This document shows, piece after piece, positions 25,817 to 34,923 of a stretch of 64,000 bases of DNA. The stretch is from positions 148,155 to 212,154 of the forward strand of contig NZ_JAHRID010000007.1 in NCBI RefSeq assembly GCF_019100565.1, in the 5' to 3' direction. The translations under genes and the position numbers were made by a program. How positions within the stretch are numbered: position 1 is the stretch's first letter; the number at the start of each line of letters is the position of its first letter. The notes under the pieces are model-generated. The model was not told the DNA's origin and ran no database searches. It worked only from the letters and a program-made list of their open reading frames with translations. Origin of the DNA: Arsukibacterium indicum (GTDB lineage: Bacteria; Pseudomonadota; Gammaproteobacteria; Enterobacterales; Alteromonadaceae).

Positions 25817-26269
25817 ATGTCAGACGTACATACAAAAGAAGTCAGAAGCAAAAACATGGCTGCCATCAAAGGTAGAAATACCAGGCCCGAAATGTTGGTA
25901 CGCAGAGCATTGCACAAAGCCGGGTTCCGCTACCGGTTGCATGTTGCCAACTTACCGGGTAAACCAGATCTGGTATTTTCCAAATACAAAGCCGTGATCT
26001 TTGTCCAGGGCTGCTTCTGGCATCAGCACCAGTGCGCTATGTTTCACTGGCCGAAAACCCGCACTGACTGGTGGAAGCAAAAAATCAGCGCCAACCGGGC
26101 GCACGACGAAGCGGTGCAGGACAAACTGCGCGAAATGGGCTGGCGGGTGTTTCTGGTTTGGGAGTGTGCGTTAAAAGGAAAACATAAGCTGCCGCTTACT
26201 CAGGTTACTTCAGAGATTTCAGATTGGCTATGCAGCGGCACCAGCTTTGCTGAGCTGCCTGCAGCCTGA
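25817..26269 (+). CDS. vsr: Very short patch repair endonuclease Vsr
   Basis: A 150-residue nuclease that nicks 5' of the T in T:G mismatches arising from deaminated 5-methylcytosine in CCWGG. Catalytic Asp51 (GKPDLVF) and the Phe67, Trp68, His69, His71 cluster (GCFWHQH) occur at the same numbering as in E. coli Vsr. MVRSK-like KNMAAIKGRNTRPE at the N-terminus is typical. It guards the genome against mutation caused by the methyltransferase 1.5 kb upstream. Ribosome site GAAAGGA precedes the ATG. Confidence 0.95.
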   Translation: MSDVHTKEVRSKNMAAIKGRNTRPEMLVRRALHKAGFRYRLHVANLPGKPDLVFSKYKAVIFVQGCFWHQHQCAMFHWPKTRTDWWKQKISANRAHDEAVQDKLREMGWRVFLVWECALKGKHKLPLTQVTSEISDWLCSGTSFAELPAA

Positions 26270-26296
26270 CTTAATATCCATTCTTATAGTAGTTCT

Positions 26297-26384
26297 ACAC
26301 TTTTATGCGCAGAAAAATGTAATTATCTACACTTTTATGCGCATAAAAATGTGGGGGTGTTTGTTTTTATGCGCAGAAAAGTGT
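26297..26384. repeat. Three phased 24-bp palindromes upstream of the DUF4143 ATPase
   Basis: Copies at 26297-26320, 26329-26352 and 26361-26384, each starting exactly 32 bases after the last (about three helical turns). The consensus half is ACACTTTTATGC, followed by its reverse complement. The central TTTTATGCGC followed by A and AAAA is intact in all three; copy 3 keeps the right half (AAAAGTGT) while its left end is TTGT. The array ends 36 bases before the ATPase start, so it is probably a repressor or activator site array; no CRISPR character. Confidence 0.8.
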
Positions 26385-26419
26385 AATGTTGGCCCAGATT
26401 GGCTATGTAAAGGTGTGTT

Positions 26420-27742
26420 ATGGAACGCGGGTTATTGACTGAACTGCTTAGCTGGAAGGCGAAACCTGAGCGTAAACCCCTGCTGATTGATGGCGCCAGG
26501 CAAACCGGCAAAACCTATTTACTGCAAGTGTTGTTGGGCCAGCAGTTTTCGCAGGTACTGCGGATTGATTTTCTTGAGTCGCCGCAAATGCAGGACGCTT
26601 TTGCCGGCTCGTTAAGCCCCGGCGATGTGCTGAGCAATATCGAGCTGCTAACAGGCCAGCGTTTTAATATCGCAACTGACTTACTGATCCTCGATGAAAT
26701 TGGTGAATGCCCCCGTGCGGTGACGGCGTTAAAGTACTTTGCTGAGCAAACCCCGCAGGCTTTTATTGCCGCCAGCGGTTCTAACATCGGCTTGTTAAAT
26801 ACCTTCCCAGTTGGCAAGGTTGAGCAATACAATTTACGGCCGCTAACCTTCCGCGAGTTTTTACAGGCCTCTGGCGAGGCAATACTGTTAAAAGCTTACG
26901 ATGCCGGGCAAAACTCTGCAGCGGCGCACACTAAGTTGTTTGATAAGCTGACAGATTATTACTTTACCGGCGGTATGCCTGAGGCTGTCAGCCTGTGGTT
27001 TAAGCTGGCTGAACAAAGCATTCTTGAGCGGGTAAAAGCGGTATCACAGGTACATGCCGATTTGTTGGCCGGTTATGTGCGGGATTTTGGAAAATATTCC
27101 GGTAAGGTTGATGCCGGTTTGATCGAATCTGTATTTATGGCGGTACCTGCTCAGCTTGCTTCAGTAATGGACGAGTCGGTTAAACGCTTTAAGTTTAAAC
27201 AGGTACATGAACGCAAATCCCGCTATCAGGAGTTGGAAAGCGGAATCCTCTGGCTGGAGAAATGCCGGCTAATTTTGAAAAACTATCCGGTCGAAGGCAC
27301 GCCGCGCAGCCCATTGGCCGCCTATAAAAAAGATAATATGGTTAAGTTGTTTTTGTTTGATGTAGGTTTGCTAAATCATATGCTGGATGTCAGCTACCTT
27401 GAGATTAAACAGCAGAACTATGACTACAAAGGCTATATTGCAGAAAATTTTGTCCAGCAAGAGTTAGCAGCACTGGGCGTTGCCCCCAGTTTTTCCTGGA
27501 GCGATGCCAGGGCTGAAATCGAATTTATTCTGGCTGATGGCGCCGGCAACGTCATACCGTTGGAAGTAAAAAGCGGTAAGCGCACCAAAGCCAGGTCGTT
27601 GCAGTCTTATATTGAAAAATGTAACCCGGTTAAAACCATTAAACTAACCGGTACTCAGGGCTCGCCGCCGCTGGAGCAACAGCATCTGGTTTATCCGTTG
27701 TACTACACAGCGCGTGCGGTGAGTAAGCACCTGCTGTCGTAA
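26420..27742 (+). CDS. AAA-type ATPase with DUF4143 nuclease-like C-terminus
   Basis: A 440-residue protein of the large AAA_14/DUF4143 family. Walker A GARQTGKT (residues 25-32), Walker B LLILDEIGE (about 87-95) and a sensor segment FIAASGSNIG are intact. The C-terminal part has WSDARAEIEFIL then VIPLEVKSGK, the E...ExK pattern of PD-(D/E)xK nuclease folds. Members are very common, patchily distributed and poorly understood; defence or mobility roles have been proposed. It follows the Vsr gene and three phased palindromes. Confidence 0.85.
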   Translation: MERGLLTELLSWKAKPERKPLLIDGARQTGKTYLLQVLLGQQFSQVLRIDFLESPQMQDAFAGSLSPGDVLSNIELLTGQRFNIATDLLILDEIGECPRAVTALKYFAEQTPQAFIAASGSNIGLLNTFPVGKVEQYNLRPLTFREFLQASGEAILLKAYDAGQNSAAAHTKLFDKLTDYYFTGGMPEAVSLWFKLAEQSILERVKAVSQVHADLLAGYVRDFGKYSGKVDAGLIESVFMAVPAQLASVMDESVKRFKFKQVHERKSRYQELESGILWLEKCRLILKNYPVEGTPRSPLAAYKKDNMVKLFLFDVGLLNHMLDVSYLEIKQQNYDYKGYIAENFVQQELAALGVAPSFSWSDARAEIEFILADGAGNVIPLEVKSGKRTKARSLQSYIEKCNPVKTIKLTGTQGSPPLEQQHLVYPLYYTARAVSKHLLS

Positions 27743-27762
27743 GCATAAAAAAGGAAGAGTTT

Positions 27763-28224
27763 ATGCAAGAATTAGAACTTAAAATACCGCCGGTTGTTTT
27801 GGTAATGATTTTTGCCTTTACAATGTGGTTACTGGCACAACTGGTGCCGCCTTTGGCGTGGCCTGTGATTTGGGGTTGGATTTTAGCGGCTGCTTTTACT
27901 GTTGCTGGTATAGTGATTGCGCTTTCAGGCGTGCTGGCATTTCGCCGCGCCAATACCACTGTAGACCCGCGCGTACCGCAGCAAACCTCCAGTCTGGTCA
28001 TTCGGGGTATTTACCGTTATAGCCGTAACCCTATGTACCTGGGGTTTTTACTGCTGTTAACAGCATGGGCGTGTTACTTAATGAGCTTAGCCGCGTTTGC
28101 CTTGCTGCCGCTGTTTATGCTGTATATGAACCGGTTTCAGATAGCTTCGGAAGAGCGCTTTCTGCTGCAGAAATTTGGTGAAGATTATCAGGCGTATGCT
28201 AAACAAGTAAGGCGCTGGTTGTAA
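27763..28224 (+). CDS. ICMT/PEMT-family membrane methyltransferase
   Basis: A 153-residue protein with four hydrophobic segments. GIYRYSRNPMYLGFLLLL and EERFLLQKFGEDYQAYAKQVRRW form the SAM-binding half typical of isoprenylcysteine carboxyl methyltransferase and phospholipid methyltransferase relatives. Bacterial members methylate unknown lipids or small molecules. The ribosome site AAGGAAG precedes the ATG by 6 bases. Confidence 0.85.
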   Translation: MQELELKIPPVVLVMIFAFTMWLLAQLVPPLAWPVIWGWILAAAFTVAGIVIALSGVLAFRRANTTVDPRVPQQTSSLVIRGIYRYSRNPMYLGFLLLLTAWACYLMSLAAFALLPLFMLYMNRFQIASEERFLLQKFGEDYQAYAKQVRRWL

Positions 28225-28240
28225 TACCAGCGCCTTGCCT
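28210..28240 (+). terminator. Hairpin at the end of the ICMT-family gene
   Basis: Arms AGGCGCTGGT / ACCAGCGCCT around a six-base loop; the left arm is inside the last codons of the gene. The following TGCCTAT is a poor T-tract. Confidence 0.55.
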
Positions 28241-28281
28241 ATCATATTAATCTGCGACGTTAACCCAAGCTCAGCGCAGCA

Positions 28282-31104
28282 TTACCCCAGCAGCGGCTTT
28301 AAATACTGGCCGGTGTAGGATGTTTTGCACTTCGCTACCTGCTCCGGGGTGCCCGCTACCAGGATTTCGCCGCCGCCATTACCGCCTTCCGGGCCTAAAT
28401 CGACGATCCAGTCGGCGGTTTTAATTACATCCAGGTTATGCTCAATCACCACTATGGTATTGCCATGGTCGCGCAACCGGTGCAGTACGTTCAGCAATTG
28501 CTGAATATCGTAAAAATGCAGGCCGGTAGTTGGCTCGTCCAGAATGTACAGAGTTTTACCGGTGTCGCGTTTACTCAGCTCGCGTGCCAGTTTTACCCGT
28601 TGGGCTTCACCGCCTGATAAGGTGGTAGCCGACTGGCCCAGCTTAATATAGGTTAAGCCAACGTCCTGCAGGGTTTGCAGTTTGCGCTTCACTGCCGGTA
28701 TTGCTTCAAAAAAGGCCAGCGCGTCTTCCACCGTCATATCCAGCACTTCGTGAATATTTTTGCCTTTGTATTTAATTTCCAGCGTTTCGCGGTTGTAACG
28801 TTTACTTTTACAAACATCGCACGGTACGTACACATCCGGTAAAAAGTGCATTTCCACTTTAATCAGGCCATCACCCTGACAAGCCTCACAGCGCCCGCCC
28901 TTTACATTAAAGCTGAAGCGGCCTACCTGATAACCGCGTGAACGGGCTTCCTGCGTGCCGGCAAACAATTCGCGTACCGCGGTAAAAATACCAGTGTAAG
29001 TGGCAGCATTTGAGCGCGGCGTGCGGCCTATCGGGCTCTGGTCGATATCGATAACTTTATCAAAATGCTCCAGGCCTTTAATTTCTTTATGCGCTGCCGG
29101 ATCGGCACCCTCGCCTTTGTTCAGAACCCTGTGCGCTACCCGGAATAAGGTGTCGTTGATCAGGGTAGACTTGCCCGAGCCTGATACCCCGGTAATACAG
29201 GTCATTACGCCAAAGGGAATGGCTAAATCGACATTTTTCAGGTTATTGCCGCTGGCGCCCAGTACTTCCAGCCACTTATCAGTAAGCTTTGTCCGCTTTT
29301 CCGGCACCGCAATTTTGCGGGTACCGGCCATATACTGGCCGGTTAACGATTTGGGCTCGGCCATAATCTGCTCAATGGTGCCCTGGGCAACAACATTTCC
29401 GCCATGAACGCCGGCGCCGGGGCCGATATCGATAATATGGTCGGCGAGGCGAACCGCATCTTCATCATGCTCTACCACAATAACGGTGTTGCCTAAATCA
29501 CGCAGGTGAGTCAGGGTGCCAAGTAAGCGTTCGTTGTCGCGCTGATGCAGACCAATAGAGGGCTCATCCAGCACATACATTACTCCAACCAGGCCGGCGC
29601 CAATCTGGCTGGCCAGCCTGATCCGTTGCGCTTCACCGCCCGACAGGGTTTCGGCACTGCGCGATAAATTCAGATAGTTCAGGCCCACGTTAACCAGAAA
29701 GCTCAGCCGGTCCTGAATTTCTTTTAGTACTTTTTCAGCAATCTTTGCCTTTTGGCCCTGCAGGCTTAATTTTTGGAAAAAGATCAGACAATCGCCAATC
29801 GACAGCTCGACAACTTCGGGCAGGTTGGTTTTACCAATAAACACATGTCGGGCCTCAGTGCGAAGCCGGGTGCCATGGCAGCTGGGACAAGCCTGGCTGG
29901 CCAGGTATTTGCTTAGCTCTTCGCGAACAGAATTCGATTCTGTTTCGCGGTAGCGCCGCTCCATATTCGGCACAATGCCCTCAAACGGATGGCTGCGCAG
30001 CACTACATCGCCACGGTCATTCAGGTACTTAAAGTCCACTACCGTTTTGCCACTGCCGTACAGGATCGCATCCTGTTGTTTTTTGTTCAGGCTGCTAAAG
30101 GGTACATCCAGTTTAAAGCCGTAGTGCTCTGATAGTGCTTTAAGCATCTGAAAATAATAGAAATTACGCTTGTCCCAGCCCCGAATAGCGCCGCCGGCCA
30201 GGCTCAGCTCACTGCTGACAATGACTTTATTCGGGTCGAAAAACTGCTTAACGCCCAGGCCGTCACAGCTGGGGCAGGCACCGGCCGGGTTGTTAAACGA
30301 AAACAATCGCGGCTCCAGCTCGGTCATGGAATAACCACAGGTGGGGCAGGCAAAATTAGCTGAAAACACCAGTTCGGCCGCGTCGGGTTCATCCATAAAG
30401 GCTACTTTGGCGACGCCGCCGGATAGCGCCAGCGCGGTTTCAAACGACTCAGCTAAGCGTAGCTTAATGTCGTCGCGTACTTTTATCCGGTCAATCACTA
30501 CTTCAATAGTGTGTTTTTTATGTAAGTCGAGGGTTGGCGGGTCAGATAAGTCACACACTTCGCCATCTATCCGGGCCCGGATGTAGCCCTGGGCAGCCAG
30601 ATTTTCCAGGGTTTTAACATGTTCGCCTTTGCGCTCCTGCACCACCGGTGCCAGTACCATTAGCTTGGTGCCTTCCGGAAACTCAGTCACTTTATCCACC
30701 ATCTCGCTGATGGTTTGCGCGGCTAAGGGCTGGTCGTGCACCGGGCAACGCGGCTCACCAACCCGGGCAAACAACAGCCGCAGATAGTCGTATATTTCAG
30801 TAATGGTGCCAACGGTGGAACGCGGGTTATGCGAGGTAGACTTTTGTTCAATGGAAATAGCCGGCGACAAGCCCTCAATATGGTCAACGTCGGGCTTTTC
30901 CATCATGCTTAAAAACTGCCGGGCGTAAGCCGATAACGACTCGACATAACGGCGCTGCCCTTCGGCATACAGGGTGTCAAAAGCCAGTGACGATTTACCG
31001 GAGCCGGATAAGCCGGTGATCACAATCAGTTTATCGCGCGGAATTTGCAGCGAAATGTTTTTCAGGTTGTGGGTACGGGCACCCCGAATATCAATTTTAT
31101 CCAT
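28282..31104 (-). CDS. uvrA: Excinuclease ABC subunit A
   Basis: A 940-residue damage-recognition ATPase of nucleotide excision repair, full length. Two ABC modules: Walker [10 protein letters not shown] near residue 31 and GVSGSGKST near residue 642, with signature LSGGEAQR in each half and Walker B motifs (YVLDEPS, YILDEPT). Zinc-binding cysteine pairs appear in CPTCG/CPSCDG and [14 protein letters not shown]. It is preceded by a LexA-like box and by a minus-strand terminator, so it has its own promoter. Confidence 0.98.
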   Translation of the reverse strand: MDKIDIRGARTHNLKNISLQIPRDKLIVITGLSGSGKSSLAFDTLYAEGQRRYVESLSAYARQFLSMMEKPDVDHIEGLSPAISIEQKSTSHNPRSTVGTITEIYDYLRLLFARVGEPRCPVHDQPLAAQTISEMVDKVTEFPEGTKLMVLAPVVQERKGEHVKTLENLAAQGYIRARIDGEVCDLSDPPTLDLHKKHTIEVVIDRIKVRDDIKLRLAESFETALALSGGVAKVAFMDEPDAAELVFSANFACPTCGYSMTELEPRLFSFNNPAGACPSCDGLGVKQFFDPNKVIVSSELSLAGGAIRGWDKRNFYYFQMLKALSEHYGFKLDVPFSSLNKKQQDAILYGSGKTVVDFKYLNDRGDVVLRSHPFEGIVPNMERRYRETESNSVREELSKYLASQACPSCHGTRLRTEARHVFIGKTNLPEVVELSIGDCLIFFQKLSLQGQKAKIAEKVLKEIQDRLSFLVNVGLNYLNLSRSAETLSGGEAQRIRLASQIGAGLVGVMYVLDEPSIGLHQRDNERLLGTLTHLRDLGNTVIVVEHDEDAVRLADHIIDIGPGAGVHGGNVVAQGTIEQIMAEPKSLTGQYMAGTRKIAVPEKRTKLTDKWLEVLGASGNNLKNVDLAIPFGVMTCITGVSGSGKSTLINDTLFRVAHRVLNKGEGADPAAHKEIKGLEHFDKVIDIDQSPIGRTPRSNAATYTGIFTAVRELFAGTQEARSRGYQVGRFSFNVKGGRCEACQGDGLIKVEMHFLPDVYVPCDVCKSKRYNRETLEIKYKGKNIHEVLDMTVEDALAFFEAIPAVKRKLQTLQDVGLTYIKLGQSATTLSGGEAQRVKLARELSKRDTGKTLYILDEPTTGLHFYDIQQLLNVLHRLRDHGNTIVVIEHNLDVIKTADWIVDLGPEGGNGGGEILVAGTPEQVAKCKTSYTGQYLKPLLG

Positions 31105-31140
31105 TGTGGTTTCCGGTTGTAGGCGTTGAAGGCACGAAAG

Positions 31141-31156
31141 CTGTACAAATATACAC
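31141..31156 (-). promoter_or_regulatory. LexA-like (SOS) box before uvrA
   Basis: CTGTACAAATATACAC reads CTG-N10-CAC, one base from the CTG-N10-CAG consensus, and lies 37 bases upstream of the uvrA start, where many gammaproteobacteria have an SOS box. Confidence 0.55.
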
Positions 31157-31164
31157 TACATGGC

Positions 31165-31198
31165 GTCAATAAAAAACCAGCTAACTTAGTCTAGCTGG
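31165..31198 (-). terminator. Minus-strand terminator upstream of uvrA
   Basis: On the minus strand CCAGCTA, an eight-base loop, TAGCTGG, then TTTTTT. It ends some transcript coming from higher coordinates although no protein gene lies there on that strand. Confidence 0.75.
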
Positions 31199-31417
31199 CT
31201 TTAGTTGGTTACATGGAGTAGTTGGCGATGCTGCTTTGGGTGGGGCTACGAATTACAACACCCGCCCCGGCTCGCCACAGCAACTCGCCCTTTTCAGGGC
31301 TCAGACACTCTGTGGCGACCGAAACGGGGTTCTAATCCTCGCTAATTTAATCACCGGGTAACCCGAAGCGTTATGCATCCTGATACGACGCCGGCATTAG
31401 ATTGGCTCTGTTTGCCA
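31199..31417 (-). ncRNA. Possible structured RNA or repeat element upstream of uvrA
   Basis: Nested complementary arms are seen: CCCCG (31265-31269) with CGGGG (31325-31329), TCGCCACAG (31272-31280) with CTGTGGCGA (31310-31318), and GCCC (31287-31290) with GGGC (31297-31300). Together they make one long hairpin. The stretch is bounded by two minus-strand terminators and has no convincing coding frame. It could be an sRNA, a leader, or a dispersed palindromic repeat. Confidence 0.4.
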
Positions 31418-31446
31418 ATAAAAAAGCCCCCGCGTGAAGCGGAGGC
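31418..31446 (-). terminator. Second minus-strand terminator between uvrA and the LacI gene
   Basis: On the minus strand GCCTCCGC, loop TTCAC, GCGGGGGC (one mismatch), then TTTTTTATT. An additional arm pair CAATAC / GTATTG flanks it at about 31446-31472. No minus-strand gene lies upstream, since the LacI gene at 31610 runs the other way. Confidence 0.7.
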
Positions 31447-31609
31447 AATACGGGTGAAACCAGGGAGTATTGGTAGAAAATTTAAAGGTAGATCCAACAT
31501 TCCGCTAACGTTGCTCCGGTGCGGTGCTTAGGGCATTATGGGTGTTAAAACGGCACAGCTTAGTGGCCAGCCAAAACAACGGAACCCTGTTCTTTAACGG
31601 AAGTATGCA

Positions 31610-32641
31610 ATGAAACAAGCGGCAAAAGTCATGACCCTGGCCGATATCGCCAGAATGGCCGGGGTGTCAGAGTCTACCGCGTCGCGCGCTTTGCGTGACA
31701 ACCCGGTAATTAACGCGCAAACCCGGCAAAAGGTGCAGCAAATTGCCGCTGATCATCAGTTTAAGGTGAATGCGACAGCCCGCAGTTTGCGTACCCAGAA
31801 AAGCCATACCATTGCTGTGATTATTTTATTTGATGCCAAAACCCAACAGGCGATCAGTGATCCGTTTTTACTGGACATTCTGGGGGTGATTGCCGATGAG
31901 TTAACTGCCAAAGGCTACGATATGCTGCTTAGCACCAGCAAAACTACTGATAAAGACTGGCGTAGTTATTATTTTGACTCAAAACGCGCTGATGGCCTTA
32001 TTGTGATTGGCCAGGGTGAACATGATGCACGGGTTGACCAGCTGGCTGCGGCCGGGGTGCCTTTTGTGGTGTGGGGCGCTGCCACCGGCAGTGAACAGTT
32101 CCCGATTATTGGCAGTGATAACCGTCAGGGCGCACAACTGGCCGTGGCACACTTAATTAAACAGGGCTGTAAGCGGGTGGCTTTTTTAGGCGATATTCGC
32201 CATACCGAGATTGAAATGCGTTACCTTGGTTATCAGGATGCGCTACGCGCAGCCGGCATTAAACCTGAACCCGCTCTGCAACTAAACACTGACTTTACCG
32301 CCCAGGCCGGTTATCTGCAGACCCAGCAAGCATTATTTGACCAGCTTGACAGCCTGGATGGCATTTTTGCGGCCAGTGATGCTATTGCCATGGGGGCCAT
32401 GAAAGCCTTGCTGGAGCATGGTATTAAGGTGCCGCAGCAGGTGGCGATAGTGGGTTTTGATGACATTGCGATGTCGGCCTACTGCACGCCGTCGCTGACG
32501 ACGGTAGAGCAAGATACTCACGCCGGTGGCCAGTTGCTGGTGGCACAATTATTAAACCGGATTGACGGCGGTCAAGCAGCATCACAGCTGCTGCCGGTTA
32601 AACTGGTAGAAAGACAATCCAGTTTGCGAGCTAACAAGTAA
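31610..32641 (+). CDS. LacI-family transcriptional regulator
   Basis: A 343-residue repressor: helix-turn-helix LADIARMAGVSESTASRALRD (about 11-31), hinge helix (ATARSLRTQKS) and a periplasmic-binding-protein-like sugar domain (about 65-335, with GSDNRQGAQLAVAHL and VGFDDIAMSAYCTPSLTTV). The ligand is probably a sugar or nucleoside; no cognate sugar operon lies alongside. It interrupts the usual uvrA to ssb neighbourhood, so it may be a later insertion. Confidence 0.9.
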   Translation: MKQAAKVMTLADIARMAGVSESTASRALRDNPVINAQTRQKVQQIAADHQFKVNATARSLRTQKSHTIAVIILFDAKTQQAISDPFLLDILGVIADELTAKGYDMLLSTSKTTDKDWRSYYFDSKRADGLIVIGQGEHDARVDQLAAAGVPFVVWGAATGSEQFPIIGSDNRQGAQLAVAHLIKQGCKRVAFLGDIRHTEIEMRYLGYQDALRAAGIKPEPALQLNTDFTAQAGYLQTQQALFDQLDSLDGIFAASDAIAMGAMKALLEHGIKVPQQVAIVGFDDIAMSAYCTPSLTTVEQDTHAGGQLLVAQLLNRIDGGQAASQLLPVKLVERQSSLRANK

Positions 32642-32890
32642 AGTATTTTTCAGAATCTGATAACGCAAGACTGGAATAACTGTTGGGGCGGGCGTCCCGT
32701 CAGCAAAACTAACCGCTAACGCATCTTCCACGCAGATAAAGTATTCAGGCGTTACTCCCCGCCCTTTTGCTGCAGTCGGTTGCCTTATTACGCCGGCAAA
32801 GTTTAACGACAACTGCGGCTAAATACGCTTAAAGCGCGCCGGTAATATGCTACACTTGCGCGCTTATTTCTGCTGTTAATCAAAAAATTA

Positions 32891-34255
32891 ATGGATCAAC
32901 TGAACGCTATTGAAAAACGCGCAGCGTTGGCACTGGCACTGGTATTCGCTACCCGCATGCTCGGCCTGTTTATGCTGTTACCGGTATTTGCATTGTATGG
33001 CAGCGAACTGGTCGGCTATTCACCGTTGTGGATTGGCCTGGCGATTGGTGCCTATGGTCTGACCCAGGCTATTTTGCAAATTCCATTTGGCTGGCTTTCT
33101 GACAAAATTGGCCGGCATAAAGTGATGTTACTGGGCCTGGCGTTGTTTGCTGCAGGCTCAGTGGTCGCCGCATTGGCCGATTCAGTTTATATGGTTACTT
33201 TTGGTCGCATTTTGCAGGGCGCCGGTGCTATTGCCGGGGCGGTACTGGCGCTGGCGGCAGATTTAACCCGCGATGAGCAACGGCCCAAGGTGATGGCGAT
33301 TATCGGCGCCAGTATCGGCTTATCTTTTGCGTTGGCGATGATCCTGGGGCCATTGCTGGCAAAATGGGCTGGCCTGAGCGGCGTGTTCTGGTTTACCGCA
33401 GTTTTGGCTTGCTGTGCTATGTTAATTGTGGCGTTGCTGGTGCCAAAAAGCGTAAGTAAAGCGCCGGTAGCAGAAACCCTGGCGGTGCCTGCCACTTTGC
33501 TGAATATGTTAAAACACCGCCAATTGCTGCAGCTCGACATTGGTGTGTTACTGCTGCATTTAATGCTAACCGCGATGTTTGTTGCCCTGCCGCTGTTGCT
33601 TAGTCAGTACCAGCTGGCGGCAGAACAGCATTGGCAGGTGTATTTGCCGGTGCTGGTTGCTTCCTTTGTGCTGATGGTACCCATGATGATTATTGCCATG
33701 CGCCGGCAGCAGGAAAAAGGTTATTTTCTGGTGGCGATCAGCCTGCTGATTATTGCTATGTTGCTGGCTTATATTGCCACTGACCTATGGTGGTTAATTG
33801 CCGCTTTATTGTTATTTTTTACCGGCTTCAACTTTTTAGAAGCCAGCTTGCCGGCAATGGTCTCAAGGGTAGCACCCGCCGGACAGCGTGGCAGTGCGAT
33901 GGGCATTTACTCCAGCAGTCAGTTTTTTGGTGCCTTTGCTGGTGGCATAATCGGCGGATTGGTGGCAGAGCAATTTAGTTTCCTAATGGTATTTGCCGTG
34001 CTGGCCGGTATTGGTTTAATATGGCTGCTTATTGCCCGAACCATGTTGGTACCCGCCCGGGCCCAGCGCCTGTCGCTGGCGGTGCAGGTAACATCAGAGC
34101 AGGATGCCAGCGCACTGGCCGGCCAGTTGGCGGCACTTAGCGGTGTGCAGGAAGTCACTATATTATTGGCCGAACAACGCTGTTACTTAAAAGTCAGTTC
34201 ACAGCAATTTGATCTGGCACAGGCCAGATCATTGGTTGGCACAGGCCAACCTTAA
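32891..34255 (+). CDS. MFS transporter, YajR-like with C-terminal YAM domain
   Basis: A 454-residue carrier with 12 membrane helices and the family loop [13 protein letters not shown]. After the last helix (about residue 385) comes a soluble ferredoxin-like domain ([13 protein letters not shown] to the end) typical of the YAM domain of YajR. Such carriers are proposed drug or metabolite exporters. It sits directly before ssb, as in many gammaproteobacteria. Confidence 0.88.
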   Translation: MDQLNAIEKRAALALALVFATRMLGLFMLLPVFALYGSELVGYSPLWIGLAIGAYGLTQAILQIPFGWLSDKIGRHKVMLLGLALFAAGSVVAALADSVYMVTFGRILQGAGAIAGAVLALAADLTRDEQRPKVMAIIGASIGLSFALAMILGPLLAKWAGLSGVFWFTAVLACCAMLIVALLVPKSVSKAPVAETLAVPATLLNMLKHRQLLQLDIGVLLLHLMLTAMFVALPLLLSQYQLAAEQHWQVYLPVLVASFVLMVPMMIIAMRRQQEKGYFLVAISLLIIAMLLAYIATDLWWLIAALLLFFTGFNFLEASLPAMVSRVAPAGQRGSAMGIYSSSQFFGAFAGGIIGGLVAEQFSFLMVFAVLAGIGLIWLLIARTMLVPARAQRLSLAVQVTSEQDASALAGQLAALSGVQEVTILLAEQRCYLKVSSQQFDLAQARSLVGTGQP

Positions 34256-34274
34256 TTTTTTCAGGAGAAATCGC

Positions 34275-34853
34275 ATGGCGCGTGGAATTAACAAAGTTAT
34301 TTTAATCGGCAATCTGGGCGCCGACCCGGAAGTGCGTTATATGCCACAGGGCGGTGCCGTTGCCAATATGACCCTGGCAACCTCAGAAAGCTGGACCGAC
34401 AAAAACACCAACGAGAAAAAAGAGCAAACCGAGTGGCACCGGGTAGTGATTTATCAGCGCCTGGCTGAAATTGCCGGCGAATACCTGCGTAAAGGCAGCA
34501 AAGTTTACATTGAAGGTAAGCTGAAAACCCGCAAGTGGACTGATAAAGACGGCGTTGAGCGCTACACTACTGAAATTGTCGCCAACGAGCTGCAAATGCT
34601 GGATGGCCGCGGTGACGGTCAGCAGCAGGGGGGCGGGATGAGTGGCGGCCAGCAGGGCGGTTACCAGCGTCCGGCGCAACAACCTGCCCAGCATGGCGGC
34701 TATCAGCAGCCACAGCAAGGTGGTGGCTACCAGCAACCTGCTCAAAACGCACCACAGCAGGGTGGCTATCAAAAGCCGGCGCAACAACCGTCACAGCAGC
34801 AACGGCCACCGATGGAGCCGCCAATCGATTTTGATGACGATATCCCGTTCTGA
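34275..34853 (+). CDS. ssb: Single-stranded DNA-binding protein
   Basis: A 192-residue SSB: OB-fold (about 1-112, starting [21 protein letters not shown]), a long Gln/Gly-rich flexible linker with repeated Q-Q-G-G-Y units, and the acidic protein-docking tip DFDDDIPF. The open frame extends upstream to 34209, but the ATG at 34275 with AGGAG 8 bases before it is the family start. It coats single-stranded DNA in replication and repair. Confidence 0.97.
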   Translation: MARGINKVILIGNLGADPEVRYMPQGGAVANMTLATSESWTDKNTNEKKEQTEWHRVVIYQRLAEIAGEYLRKGSKVYIEGKLKTRKWTDKDGVERYTTEIVANELQMLDGRGDGQQQGGGMSGGQQGGYQRPAQQPAQHGGYQQPQQGGGYQQPAQNAPQQGGYQKPAQQPSQQQRPPMEPPIDFDDDIPF

Positions 34854-34858
34854 CCACC

Positions 34859-34888
34859 GAAAAAGCCTGCTTAGTCAGGCTTTTTTGT
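34859..34888 (+). terminator. Terminator after ssb
   Basis: Stem AAAAGCCTG / CAGGCTTTT with a six-base loop, continuing into TTTTTTG. Confidence 0.9.
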
Positions 34889-34923
34889 TTAGCCTGACGG
34901 TTCTCTGAGCAGGTGGCGCGACA

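Noticed and set aside
26297-26384. CRISPR array
   Set aside because: The three repeats are perfect-type palindromes separated by only 8 bases, there are no unique spacers and no cas genes nearby.
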